A DNA stretch of 7,872 bases from JANWZL01 sp037445185 (GCA_037445185.1 JBBIKZ010000111.1:1-7872), one strand, 5' to 3'; numbered from the stretch's first letter, positions 1 through 5,807 are shown. Notes: a model not told the origin generated them from the sequence alone. Numbers and translations: made by a program.

Positions 1-99
1 GTCTTAGCGCTGTCTCAAAAGCCCCGATACTCGCCTTCACGGTCTGTTGATCGAAGGCACGTGCCGGTCTAATGGACAATCTGGGATGAAGCGACGGGT

Positions 100-128
100 T
101 TGAGTCCGCCATGCGCCTCGGTTATAAG
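100..128 (+). promoter_or_regulatory. Candidate sigma70 promoter of radA
   Basis: A TTGAGT -35-like box (100-105) is followed after exactly 17 bases by a TATAAG -10-like box (123-128). The boxes match the consensus at 4/6 and 5/6 positions. The -10 box ends only 5 bases before the radA ATG, so transcription would begin on or within a few bases of the start codon. No other convincing promoter is seen in the 133 bases upstream of radA. The assignment rests on box match and spacing only. Confidence 0.5.
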
Positions 129-133
129 ACGGC

Positions 134-1489
134 ATGAGCAAGGACAAGACCCTCTACGTTTGCCGCGAGTGCGGTGGTCAGACCAACAAATGGCAGGGGC
201 AGTGCCCGCACTGCCTGGCCTGGAACACCCTTGCCGAGACCGTGGTGGCGCGCAAGAGCGGGCGCTTTCAGGGTCTGGCGGCGGCAAGCGGCATACAGCG
301 CCTGACCGAGATCCAGGCCCGTGACACGGCACGCTACGAGACCGGACTCAGCGAATTCGACCGCGTGCTGGGCGGCGGCATGGTGGAGGGGGGCGTCGTG
401 CTGCTGGGTGGCGACCCCGGCATCGGCAAATCCACGCTGCTGCTGCAGGCGCTGGCCTTGATGTCGCGCCAGCTCAGGACGCTCTATGTCAGCGGCGAAG
501 AGTCCGCCGATCAGGTCGCCCTGCGCGCCAGGCGGCTGGCGCTCACGCAGGCGGACATCCCGCTGCTCACGGAGATCCGTCTGGAGGCGATCCTGGCCAC
601 CCTGGAGGCGGAGAAGCCGCAGGTGGCGGTGATCGATTCCATCCAGACCCTGTATTCCGAACAGTTGCAATCCGCGCCGGGCAGTGTGGCGCAGGTGCGC
701 GAGTGCGCCCAGGCCCTGACGCGCCATGCCAAGACCCATGGGACCGCCTTGGTGCTGGTCGGTCACGTCACCAAGGAGGGGGCGCTGGCCGGCCCGCGCG
801 TGCTGGAGCACATCGTGGACACCGTGCTCTATTTCGAAGGGGACGCCTCCTCCAGCTTTCGGCTCATACGCGCCTTCAAAAACCGCTTCGGCGCGGTGAA
901 CGAACTGGGGGTCTTCGCCATGACCGACAAAGGCCTCAAGGGCGTGGCGAATCCGTCTGCCCTGTTCCTCGCCCGCGACGCGCGTGAGGTGCCCGGCTCC
1001 TGCGTGGTGGTCGCCCAGGAGGGCACGCGCCCCCTGCTGGTCGAGATCCAGGCCCTGGTGGACAGCGCCCATACGCCCACCCCTCGTCGTCTGACGGTCG
1101 GCCTGGACGCGAGCCGCCTAGCCATGCTGCTCGCCGTCCTGCACCGCCACGGCGGCATCGCCTGCTATGACCAGGATGTCTTCGTCAACGCTGTAGGCGG
1201 CGTGCGCATCAACGAACCGGCCGCCGACCTGGCCGTAATCATGGCAGTGGTATCTTCCATAAGAAACAAGGCGTTGCCTCACGATCTTGCGGTGTTCGGT
1301 GAGGTTGGGCTTGGCGGCGAGATCCGACCCGTCCAACGCGGCCAGGAGCGTCTCAAAGAGGCCGCCAAGCTGGGGTTCACACGCGCCCTGGCCCCCCGCG
1401 CCAACCTGCCGCGGCATCCCCCCGCAGGCATGAGCCTCAGGGGGGTAGGAACCCTCGGCGAGGCCTTGGACTATCTGCGGGGGCTGTGA
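134..1489 (+). CDS. radA: DNA repair / recombination protein RadA (Sms)
   Basis: RadA/Sms is a RecA-related ATPase that promotes branch migration and processing of recombination intermediates in the cytoplasm. The 451-residue product has the full family layout and normal length. An N-terminal zinc finger has Cys10, Cys13, Cys24 and Cys27. Walker A is GGDPGIGKST (92-101), and the Walker B strand VAVIDS is at about 164-169. The RadA-specific KNRFG motif is at 249-253. A Lon-protease-like C-terminal domain runs from about 280 to 451. The ATG at 134 gives the standard N-terminus, with the first cysteine pair about ten residues in. No Shine-Dalgarno sequence is visible before it, and the predicted promoter abuts the start codon. 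The gene is followed by REP-like repeats, with no U-tract terminator. The large minus-strand frame across it is a GC-driven shadow. Confidence 0.97.
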   Translation: MSKDKTLYVCRECGGQTNKWQGQCPHCLAWNTLAETVVARKSGRFQGLAAASGIQRLTEIQARDTARYETGLSEFDRVLGGGMVEGGVVLLGGDPGIGKSTLLLQALALMSRQLRTLYVSGEESADQVALRARRLALTQADIPLLTEIRLEAILATLEAEKPQVAVIDSIQTLYSEQLQSAPGSVAQVRECAQALTRHAKTHGTALVLVGHVTKEGALAGPRVLEHIVDTVLYFEGDASSSFRLIRAFKNRFGAVNELGVFAMTDKGLKGVANPSALFLARDAREVPGSCVVVAQEGTRPLLVEIQALVDSAHTPTPRRLTVGLDASRLAMLLAVLHRHGGIACYDQDVFVNAVGGVRINEPAADLAVIMAVVSSIRNKALPHDLAVFGEVGLGGEIRPVQRGQERLKEAAKLGFTRALAPRANLPRHPPAGMSLRGVGTLGEALDYLRGL

Positions 1490-1572
1490 GTAGGATCGTC
1501 CTCAGGACGTGAGGTCCGACCGTCATTCGCATTCGACCTGCAGTCAGATCCGATACATCATGGAACAACCTC

Positions 1573-1594
1573 GTCGGTCTGAAGGTCAACCTGC
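1573..1594 (-). repeat. Degenerate REP-like palindrome, inverted orientation
   Basis: Read on the minus strand, this 22-mer begins GCAG, keeps the TTCA loop, and ends in GACCGAC. By hand alignment it matches the reverse complement of the 4580 consensus (with a repaired stem) at about 17 of 22 positions. Its stem has decayed, with internal mismatches, so it looks like an old copy. It sits 26 bases before the intact element at 1620. A further weak AGGTC/GACCT pair (1512-1516 with 1535-1539) may be another remnant. Confidence 0.4.
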
Positions 1595-1619
1595 GCACCG
1601 ATCGAAGGCTGTTCCGGAC

Positions 1620-1682
1620 GTAGGTCAGGCTTCAGCCTGACGGGGTTTGACGCAGTCGGCGTCGGCCTGCAGGCCGACCTGC
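1620..1682. repeat. REP pair (BIME-like): two inverted palindromes headed by GTAG/GCAG
   Basis: The left element starts with GTAG (1620-1623), followed by a perfect 7-bp hairpin. Its arms are GTCAGGC (1624-1630) and GCCTGAC (1635-1641), with loop TTCA, and CGGGGTT-type flank sequence continues from its last base. The right element lies in the opposite orientation. Its palindrome GTCGGCCTGCAGGCCGAC (1661-1678) is followed by CTGC, so on the minus strand it reads GCAG plus a hairpin with loop TGCA. A GTAG-type tetranucleotide 5' to a short imperfect palindrome, present as inverted pairs, is the organisation of REP/BIME elements mobilised by RAYT (Y1) transposases. No RAYT gene is in the window. 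The same unit recurs at 4580. Confidence 0.75.
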
Positions 1683-1734
1683 GCAGCGTCCACGGCATGG
1701 ACACGATACAGGATCACACCGAGCGAGCCAGAAA

Positions 1735-1938
1735 ATGTCCAAGCGCGTTTCCGGACCACCCCGCCGCCCCCGCAATCCGGTGGCCCGGGCGGTGCGCACG
1801 CCGCAATACCGGCAGCGGGTGGAGCGCGACAGGAAGCGGCATCCTCCGCCGCCGGGCCGCCAGGTGATCGAGGCCGAGCTGGAGGATGGTGTCGCCGGGC
1901 CGCAGGGCGAGGAAAAAGAACCCGAGCCGAGCGCCTGA
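1735..1938 (+). CDS. ArfA-like alternative ribosome-rescue factor (probable)
   Basis: This is a 67-residue basic protein. Its N-terminal half contains NPVARAVRTPQYRQRVERDR (residues 14-33). This resembles the conserved core of ArfA, where E. coli has a LLHDPLFRQRVEKNKK-type segment. ArfA enters stalled ribosomes that lack a stop codon and recruits RF2 to release the peptide, as a backup to tmRNA. The usual KGKGSYxRK continuation is missing. It is replaced by a proline stretch (36-39) and an acidic tail ending EPEPSA, so the tail may be dispensable. The ATG at 1735 directly precedes the basic N-terminus, but its ribosome-binding site is weak. An inverted repeat begins at codon 36, exactly after the conserved core, as expected for a gene whose own mRNA is cut into a nonstop form. 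The family call is by eye. Alternatively it is an uncharacterised small basic protein. Confidence 0.55.
   Translation: MSKRVSGPPRRPRNPVARAVRTPQYRQRVERDRKRHPPPPGRQVIEAELEDGVAGPQGEEKEPEPSA
1840..1888 (+). promoter_or_regulatory. Intragenic mRNA hairpin in the ArfA-like gene
   Basis: CATCCTCC (1840-1847) is perfectly complementary to GGAGGATG (1881-1888). This gives an 8-bp stem around a 33-base GC-rich loop. It begins at the codon after the conserved ArfA-like core. In E. coli arfA, a hairpin inside the reading frame is cut by RNase III or acts as a terminator. The transcript then lacks a stop codon, and the protein accumulates only when tmRNA fails. The position here fits that scheme. No U-tract follows, so RNase III cleavage is the likelier mode. 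The role is inferred. Confidence 0.4.
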
Positions 1939-1982
1939 GGCGGCGTATAATGCCCGCCCATGCGTGGCTTCCCGGACGTGGC

Positions 1983-2010
1983 AAAGAAAAAAGCCGGCGG
2001 TTGCCGGCTT
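1983..2010 (-). terminator. Intrinsic terminator of tRNA-Leu
   Basis: On the minus strand, AAGCCGGC and GCCGGCTT form an 8-bp stem (1991-1998 with 2003-2010) with a 4-base loop. It is followed by an almost unbroken T-run (complement of 1983-1992). It lies 8 bases past the tRNA CCA end. It would stop tRNA transcription before it meets the convergent ArfA-like gene. On the plus strand the hairpin has no U-tract, so it is one-directional. Confidence 0.9.
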
Positions 2011-2018
2011 GTTCGTCG

Positions 2019-2105
2019 TGGTGCCCAGGAGAGGACTCGAACCTCCACGGAGTTGCCCCCGCTAGGACCTGAACCTAGTGCGTCTACCAATTCCGCCACC
2101 TGGGC
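2019..2105 (-). tRNA. tRNA-Leu, anticodon CAG
   Basis: On the minus strand this reads as a complete 87-base class II tRNA. The 7-bp acceptor stem is GCCCAGG/CCTGGGC, followed by discriminator A and an encoded CCA. The D-arm contains GCGGAATTGGTAGACGC. The anticodon stem CTAGG/CCTAG encloses TTCAGGT, which places CAG as the anticodon, reading CUG codons. A long variable arm (GCGGGGGCAACTCCGT region) and a T-arm with GGTTCGAGTCC follow. The D-arm is nearly identical to that of E. coli tRNA-Leu(CAG). CUG is the dominant Leu codon in the neighbouring genes, so this is a major tRNA. It has its own promoter and terminator and is divergent from rnr. Confidence 0.98.
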
Positions 2106-2110
2106 AAGAG

Positions 2111-2146
2111 GCGCGCATTCTAACGATCCCCCCATCCGCATGTCAA
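2111..2146 (-). promoter_or_regulatory. Sigma70 promoter of tRNA-Leu with GC-rich discriminator
   Basis: On the minus strand a perfect TTGACA -35 box (2146-2141) lies 18 bases from a TAGAAT -10 box (2122-2117, 5/6 match). It is followed at once by GCGCGC. GC-rich discriminators just after the -10 are the hallmark of stringently controlled (ppGpp/DksA) stable-RNA promoters. The predicted transcription start near 2110 leaves a 5' leader of only about five bases. The -35 box lies 10 bp from the rnr start codon, so the two divergent genes share a very small control region. Confidence 0.85.
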
Positions 2147-2147
2147 C

Positions 2148-2159
2148 GAGGACACATTG
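2148..2159 (+). promoter_or_regulatory. Ribosome-binding site and TTG start of rnr
   Basis: GAGG (2148-2151) lies five bases before TTG (2157-2159). This start gives MSKTQRTRRGQKALRWQDPH, a typical RNase R N-terminus. No in-frame ATG or GTG with comparable spacing lies nearby. Confidence 0.8.
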
Positions 2160-4520
2160 AGTAAAACCCAACGCACGCGGCGCGGCCAGAAGGCCTTGCG
2201 CTGGCAGGACCCGCATCTGGCGCGAGAAAAGGAGAAATACGGCCAGCCTCTGCCCAGCCGGGAATTCCTGTTGCAACTGCTGGAGGAGGCCGGCGAGCCG
2301 GTGGACCCTGAAGAGCTGGCCGAACGCCTGGGCCTGGAGGCGGAGGAGTGGGACGCCTTCCTCAACCGGCTGCGCGCCATGCAGCGCGACGGCCAGTTGT
2401 TGTTCAACCGGCGCGGGGCGCTGTGCCTGCCGGACAAGATCGAGCTCAAGGCGGGCCGCGTGGAAGGCCACCCCGACGGCTACGGCTTCTTCGTGCCGGA
2501 CGATGGCTCGGGCGACATGTTCCTGTCCGAGAAGGAGATGCACGGCGTGCTGCACGGCGACCGCGTGCTGGCGCGCGAGCACGAGGTGGACCGGCGCGGC
2601 CGCAAGGAGGCCAAGATCGTCGAGGTGCTGGAGCGGGCCAACCACCGCCTGGTCGGCCGCTTCTATAGCGAGAAGGGCGTGCAATGGGTGGTGGCGGAGA
2701 ACAAGCGCATCAACCAGGACATCCTCATCCCGCCAGGCGCGGAACTGAAGGCCAGGCTGGGCCAGGTGGTGATGGTGGAGCTCGTGGATCAGCCCACCAA
2801 GCACACCCCGGCCACCGGGCGCATCATCGAGGTGCTGGGCAACTATGCCGATCCGGGCATGGAGATCGAGATCGCCTTGAGGAAACACGATCTCCCCTAC
2901 GAGTTCTCCGACAAGGCCCAGGCCCAGGCGCGCAAGCTGCCCAAGGGGGTAGTGAAGAAAGACCTGGAGGGACGCGAGGACCTGCGCGAACTGCCGCTGG
3001 TGACCATAGACGGCGAGGACGCGCGCGATTTCGACGACGCCGTCTACTGCCAGCGGCAGGGCCGCGGATACAAGCTGTGGGTGGCCATCGCCGACGTGTC
3101 GCATTACGTGCGGCCCGGCAGCCCGCTCAACCGCGAGGCCTATGCGCGCGGCAACTCGGTGTACTTCCCGCGCCGGGTGATCCCCATGCTGCCGGAGGAG
3201 CTCTCCAACGGGCTGTGCTCGCTCAACCCCAAGGTCGACCGGCTGTGCATGGTGTGCGAGATGGATATCGCCGCCACCGGCAGCATCAAGAAATACCGCT
3301 TCTATCCGGCGGTGATGCACTCCAAGGCCCGGCTCACCTATGAACAGGTCTGGGCCTGGCTGTCCGGCGCGGCCAAGCCGCCGCGCAGCCAAGCCTGGCT
3401 GATGGCGCACCTGGAGGATCTCTACAGCCTGTTCAAGGTCATGCTCAAGGCGCGCTGGGCGCGCGGGGCGATCGATTTCGAGACCCTGGAGACCAAGATC
3501 CTCTTCAACGACCGGGGCAAGATCGAACGGATCGTGCCCTACGCGCGCAACGACGCGCACCGACTGATCGAGGAGTGTATGCTGGCGGCCAACGTCTGCG
3601 CCTCGGAATTCCTGCAGAAGAAGAAGCACCCCGCCCTGTACCGGGTGCACGAGGGACCCACCCCCATCAAGCTCAAGGCCCTGCAGGAATTCCTGGCCGA
3701 ATTCGGCCTCTATTTGACCGGCGGCGACGACCCGCACGCCAAGGACTACGCCGAACTGCTCAAGAAGATCAAGGGCCGGCCGGACGAGCAGCTGCTGCAG
3801 ACCGTGATGCTCAGGTCCCTGCAGCAGGCGCAGTACAGCCCCGAGAACGTGGGCCACTTCGGCCTGGCCTACGAGGCCTACACCCACTTCACCTCGCCCA
3901 TCCGCCGCTATCCCGACCTGCTCGTGCACCGGGCGATCAAGTCCTGCCTGGAAGGCGGTCAGTACCACCCCGGCAACTGGGAGGAGATCGGCGCGCATTG
4001 CTCTGCCACCGAACGCCGCGCCGACGAGGCCACCCGCGACGTCGTCAACTGGCTCAAGTGCTTCTATATGCAGGACCGGCTGGGCGAGGAATACGAGGGC
4101 GTGATCAGCGCCGTGGTGAGCTTCGGCATCTTCGTCGCCTTGAACGACGTCTTCGTCGAGGGGCTGGTGCACGTCTCCGACCTGGGCCGCGACTACTTCC
4201 ACTACGACGCCGCGCGTCACCAGATGCTGGGCGAGCGCACCGGGCAGCGCTATCGGCTGGGCGACAAGGTGCGTATCCGCGTGGCCAGGGTGGACCTGGA
4301 ATCGGCCAAGATCGATTTCGTGCTGGCCGAGGAACAGCCTGCCGAGTCTGTCCGGCAAACACCCCAGTCCGGCAAGGCGGCGGGCGGCAAGGGCGGCCAG
4401 CGCGGCGAGTCAGACCAGAACGGCGGGGCAGCCGCGAGGAAACCCGCAGGCAAAGCCGGCGCGACGAAACCGTCCAAGAAGAGCAGCCCCGCCTCGAAGG
4501 GAACGGGCAAAGCGAAATGA
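2157..4520 (+). CDS. rnr: Ribonuclease R (3'-5' exoribonuclease)
   Basis: RNase R is a processive hydrolytic 3'-5' exonuclease that degrades structured RNA, rRNA fragments and nonstop mRNA, and works with tmRNA-SmpB. The 787-residue protein has the family order. A winged-helix N-terminal region is at about 35-95. Cold-shock/OB domains follow at about 97-230. The RNB catalytic domain runs from about 273 to 600, and an S1 domain from about 643 to 724. Active-site acidic residues are in TIDGEDARDFDDA (283-295), with Asp285, Asp291, Asp293 and Asp294. The RNB signature YTHFTSPIRRYPDLLVHR is at 575-592. A low-complexity Lys/Gly/Ala-rich tail of about 60 residues follows S1. In E. coli the corresponding basic tail contacts the trans-translation machinery. 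Translation starts at TTG. The rnr promoter is not obvious, since the upstream sequence is the divergent tRNA-Leu. A T8 terminator follows before rlmB. Confidence 0.97.
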   Translation: MSKTQRTRRGQKALRWQDPHLAREKEKYGQPLPSREFLLQLLEEAGEPVDPEELAERLGLEAEEWDAFLNRLRAMQRDGQLLFNRRGALCLPDKIELKAGRVEGHPDGYGFFVPDDGSGDMFLSEKEMHGVLHGDRVLAREHEVDRRGRKEAKIVEVLERANHRLVGRFYSEKGVQWVVAENKRINQDILIPPGAELKARLGQVVMVELVDQPTKHTPATGRIIEVLGNYADPGMEIEIALRKHDLPYEFSDKAQAQARKLPKGVVKKDLEGREDLRELPLVTIDGEDARDFDDAVYCQRQGRGYKLWVAIADVSHYVRPGSPLNREAYARGNSVYFPRRVIPMLPEELSNGLCSLNPKVDRLCMVCEMDIAATGSIKKYRFYPAVMHSKARLTYEQVWAWLSGAAKPPRSQAWLMAHLEDLYSLFKVMLKARWARGAIDFETLETKILFNDRGKIERIVPYARNDAHRLIEECMLAANVCASEFLQKKKHPALYRVHEGPTPIKLKALQEFLAEFGLYLTGGDDPHAKDYAELLKKIKGRPDEQLLQTVMLRSLQQAQYSPENVGHFGLAYEAYTHFTSPIRRYPDLLVHRAIKSCLEGGQYHPGNWEEIGAHCSATERRADEATRDVVNWLKCFYMQDRLGEEYEGVISAVVSFGIFVALNDVFVEGLVHVSDLGRDYFHYDAARHQMLGERTGQRYRLGDKVRIRVARVDLESAKIDFVLAEEQPAESVRQTPQSGKAAGGKGGQRGESDQNGGAAARKPAGKAGATKPSKKSSPASKGTGKAK

Positions 4521-4579
4521 ACCGGTCGACGTCGATCCCGGGTGGTCCAACAGGCGGCGGATCGGGGGTGGGTCGGCAT

Positions 4580-4641
4580 GTAGGTCGGGCTTCAGCCCGT
4601 CGGGGTTGTCTTTGCGATCATCTATCGTCGGGCTGACCTAC
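4580..4641. repeat. Second REP pair, right half truncated
   Basis: The left element has GTAG (4580-4583), arm GTCGGGC (4584-4590), loop TTCA, and arm GCCCGTC (4595-4601) with one T-T mismatch, then CGGGGTT-type flank. It matches the element at 1620 almost base for base. One stem pair differs in a compensatory way: A-T there, G-C here. The right element is inverted (GTCGGGCTGACCTAC, 4627-4641). It has lost seven bases of one arm and loop relative to a full unit. The two halves can pair with each other over 4593-4602 and 4626-4635 (9 of 10), and over GTAGGTC with GACCTAC. Confidence 0.75.
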
Positions 4642-4658
4642 AGCCTCTTGTTTTTTTT
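4630..4658 (+). terminator. Intrinsic terminator downstream of rnr
   Basis: GGCTG (4631-4635) pairs with CAGCC (4641-4645) around loop ACCTA, and a G-U pair can extend the stem. CTTG and eight consecutive T (4651-4658) follow. The stem is short, but the U-tract is long and unique in the window. Its left arm is part of the truncated REP unit, so the terminator appears built on REP sequence. It would separate rnr from rlmB. Confidence 0.6.
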
Positions 4659-4683
4659 ACAGCGTCGATACTGGAACGAATAT
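4656..4683 (+). promoter_or_regulatory. Candidate promoter for rlmB
   Basis: TTTACA (4656-4661, 5/6 match to a -35 box) lies 16 bases before GAATAT (4678-4683, a weak -10). It overlaps the end of the terminator T-run and would give a leader of roughly 90 bases. If the T8 terminator works, rlmB needs such a promoter. The -10 match is poor, so this is only a candidate. The rest of 4684-4779 shows nothing I can assign. Confidence 0.25.
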
Positions 4684-4779
4684 GGCTTGGTCTGCGGTGC
4701 GGGATACGGCTCCGCCGATATGAGCCTGCGCCAAAGCCGATGCTGCCTTCGGGGACATGGGCAGTAACCGGATACATCG

Positions 4780-5535
4780 ATGAGCCAGCGTACCTTCATC
4801 CACGGCTTTCACGCAGTCCTTTCTCGGTTGCGGCATCACCCGGAGAGCCTGCACGTCATTTATCTGGACGAGGGGCGGCGCGACAAGCGGGCGCGCGACG
4901 TGTTGAAACTCGCCGAGGAGCGCGGTGTGCGTGTCATCCCGACCGAAGCGGCGCGCATCGACGACATGGCGCACGGCAAAAGCCAGGGTGTGGCGGCCCT
5001 GGCCGACCCGATCAAGCTCGCCCACGATCTCGACACGCTGCTGGAGGACCTGTCCGAACCGGCACTGCTGCTGATCCTGGACGGGGTGACCGATCCGCAC
5101 AACCTGGGGGCGTGTCTGCGCTCGGCCTGCGCCTTCGGCGCGCATGCGGTGGTGGCGCCCAAGGACCGCGCCGCCGGCCTCAACGCCACCGCCATCAAGG
5201 CGGCCAGCGGTGCCGCCGATCACGTGCCCTTCATCGCCGTCACCAACCTGGCACGCACCCTGCGCGAGCTGAAAGACAAGGCCGTGCTGATCGTGGGGGC
5301 CGATCAGGACGGTGTGCAGAGCGTCACCGACGCCGATCTCGCCGGCCCCGTCGCCCTGGTGCTGGGGGCGGAGGGCAGCGGGCTGCGCCGGCTCACGCGC
5401 GAGCTTTGCGACGTGCTGGTACGCATCCCCATGTACGGCCAGGTGGAAAGCCTCAACGTCTCGGTGTCGGCCGGCGTGTGCCTGTACGAGGCGCGTCGGC
5501 AGCGCGCGCGCATCCAGTCCGGGGCCGGGGCTTGA
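4780..5535 (+). CDS. rlmB: 23S rRNA (guanosine-2251-2'-O)-methyltransferase RlmB
   Basis: RlmB uses S-adenosylmethionine to 2'-O-methylate G2251 in the P-loop of 23S rRNA during 50S assembly. The 251-residue product has normal family length. It has a small RNA-binding substrate domain at about 5-80, with IHGFHAV near the start. A SPOUT/SpoU trefoil-knot domain follows from about 95. Motif 1 is LDGVTDPHNLGACLRSACAFG, given here as positions 100-120, with Asn108 and Arg114. Motif 2 is LVLGAEGSGLRR (193-204), with Glu198. Motif 3 is IPMYGQVESLNVSVSAGV (216-233), with Asn226 and Ser228. The ATG at 4780 gives the usual short N-terminus, but its Shine-Dalgarno is weak (GGA at about 4769). The rnr-rlmB order is conserved in many gammaproteobacteria. 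Here the two genes are 259 bp apart, with REP and terminator sequence between them. Confidence 0.95.
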   Translation: MSQRTFIHGFHAVLSRLRHHPESLHVIYLDEGRRDKRARDVLKLAEERGVRVIPTEAARIDDMAHGKSQGVAALADPIKLAHDLDTLLEDLSEPALLLILDGVTDPHNLGACLRSACAFGAHAVVAPKDRAAGLNATAIKAASGAADHVPFIAVTNLARTLRELKDKAVLIVGADQDGVQSVTDADLAGPVALVLGAEGSGLRRLTRELCDVLVRIPMYGQVESLNVSVSAGVCLYEARRQRARIQSGAGA

Positions 5536-5558
5536 ACCGGACCCCCGCCTCCGTGACG

Positions 5559-5599
5559 AAGGGGGTGGTCGCGCTCGCGACCGGAGGATTCGCCCCCTT
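5559..5599 (+). other. Nested stem-loop downstream of rlmB
   Basis: AAGGGGG (5559-5565) pairs with CCCCCTT (5593-5599). Inside lies a second perfect palindrome, GGTCGCG (5567-5573) with CGCGACC (5576-5582). No T-run follows on either strand, so it is not a canonical intrinsic terminator. A second AAGGGGG at 5684-5690 could compete for the same CCCCCTT. Function unknown. It may cap the rlmB transcript or belong to a palindromic repeat family. Confidence 0.5.
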
Positions 5600-5627
5600 G
5601 AAAACCTGCGCAGCCTGTGTCAGTGCT

Positions 5628-5657
5628 GGCTCACATTCGCGTAGCGAATGTTGAGCC
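5628..5657. repeat. Long palindrome, 13-bp stem with one bulge
   Basis: GGCTCACATTCGC (5628-5640) pairs with GCGAATG-T-TGAGCC (5644-5657) around loop GTA, with only a bulged T at 5651. It is the longest inverted repeat seen in the window. It sits mid-gap between rlmB and hpt with no U-tract. A stem this regular in a non-coding gap suggests a dispersed REP-like element or a structured RNA. Only one copy is present here, so dispersal is untested. Confidence 0.6.
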
Positions 5658-5722
5658 CGCGCCAACGGGCGGCCGGAACTACAAAGGGGGTCGCCGCGTC
5701 GGCGGGGGGATTTCACACTTGC

Positions 5723-5751
5723 TTGCCTTCCGCGCCCCACTCGGATTGAAT
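5723..5751 (+). promoter_or_regulatory. Candidate promoter of the hpt-mtnP-def operon
   Basis: TTGCCT (5723-5728) and TTGAAT (5746-5751) are 17 bases apart, and each matches the sigma70 consensus at 4/6. The predicted start, about 5758, leaves a leader of about 50 bases. That leader contains the GC-rich palindromic run GGGCCTGGGGCCCGGGCGCC (5769-5788). Support is modest and rests on spacing and position. Confidence 0.35.
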
Positions 5752-5807
5752 CCTGCCATGCGTGCATCGGGCCTGGGGCCCGGGCGCCGCGAATTCTTCA
5801 GGGAATC

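Noticed and set aside
122..1072. 316-codon minus-strand frame over radA
   Set aside because: It is a shadow of radA, has no recognisable domain, and radA carries all the family motifs.
1946..1951. TATAAT as a full promoter for rnr
   Set aside because: It is a perfect -10 hexamer, but no -35-like sequence lies 16-18 bases upstream, so it is kept only as a possibility in the rnr control finding.
1647..2072. 141-codon plus-strand frame overlapping the ArfA-like gene
   Set aside because: Its C-terminal part is also tRNA antisense and its start lies inside REP sequence. The 1735 frame has the recognisable basic core.
1960..2160. 66-codon plus-strand frame reading QERTRTS...
   Set aside because: It translates the antisense of tRNA-Leu and its terminator. 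Peptides of this kind are a common annotation artefact at tRNA genes.
1632..4358. 908-codon open frame on the minus strand across the ArfA-like gene, tRNA and rnr
   Set aside because: It runs antisense to rnr, whose motifs are unmistakable, and crosses the tRNA-Leu and its terminator. Its His/Gln/Val/Leu-rich composition is typical of the complement of GC-rich genes.
4526..4535. Perfect palindrome TCGACGTCGA after the rnr stop, possible operator
   Set aside because: It is a single 10-bp palindrome at the end of a gene, easily due to chance in high-GC DNA, with no partner site.
4657..5223. 188-codon minus-strand frame over the start of rlmB
   Set aside because: It is antisense to the conserved RlmB domain. 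I considered a gene remnant for the part at 4657-4770 but recognise no family.
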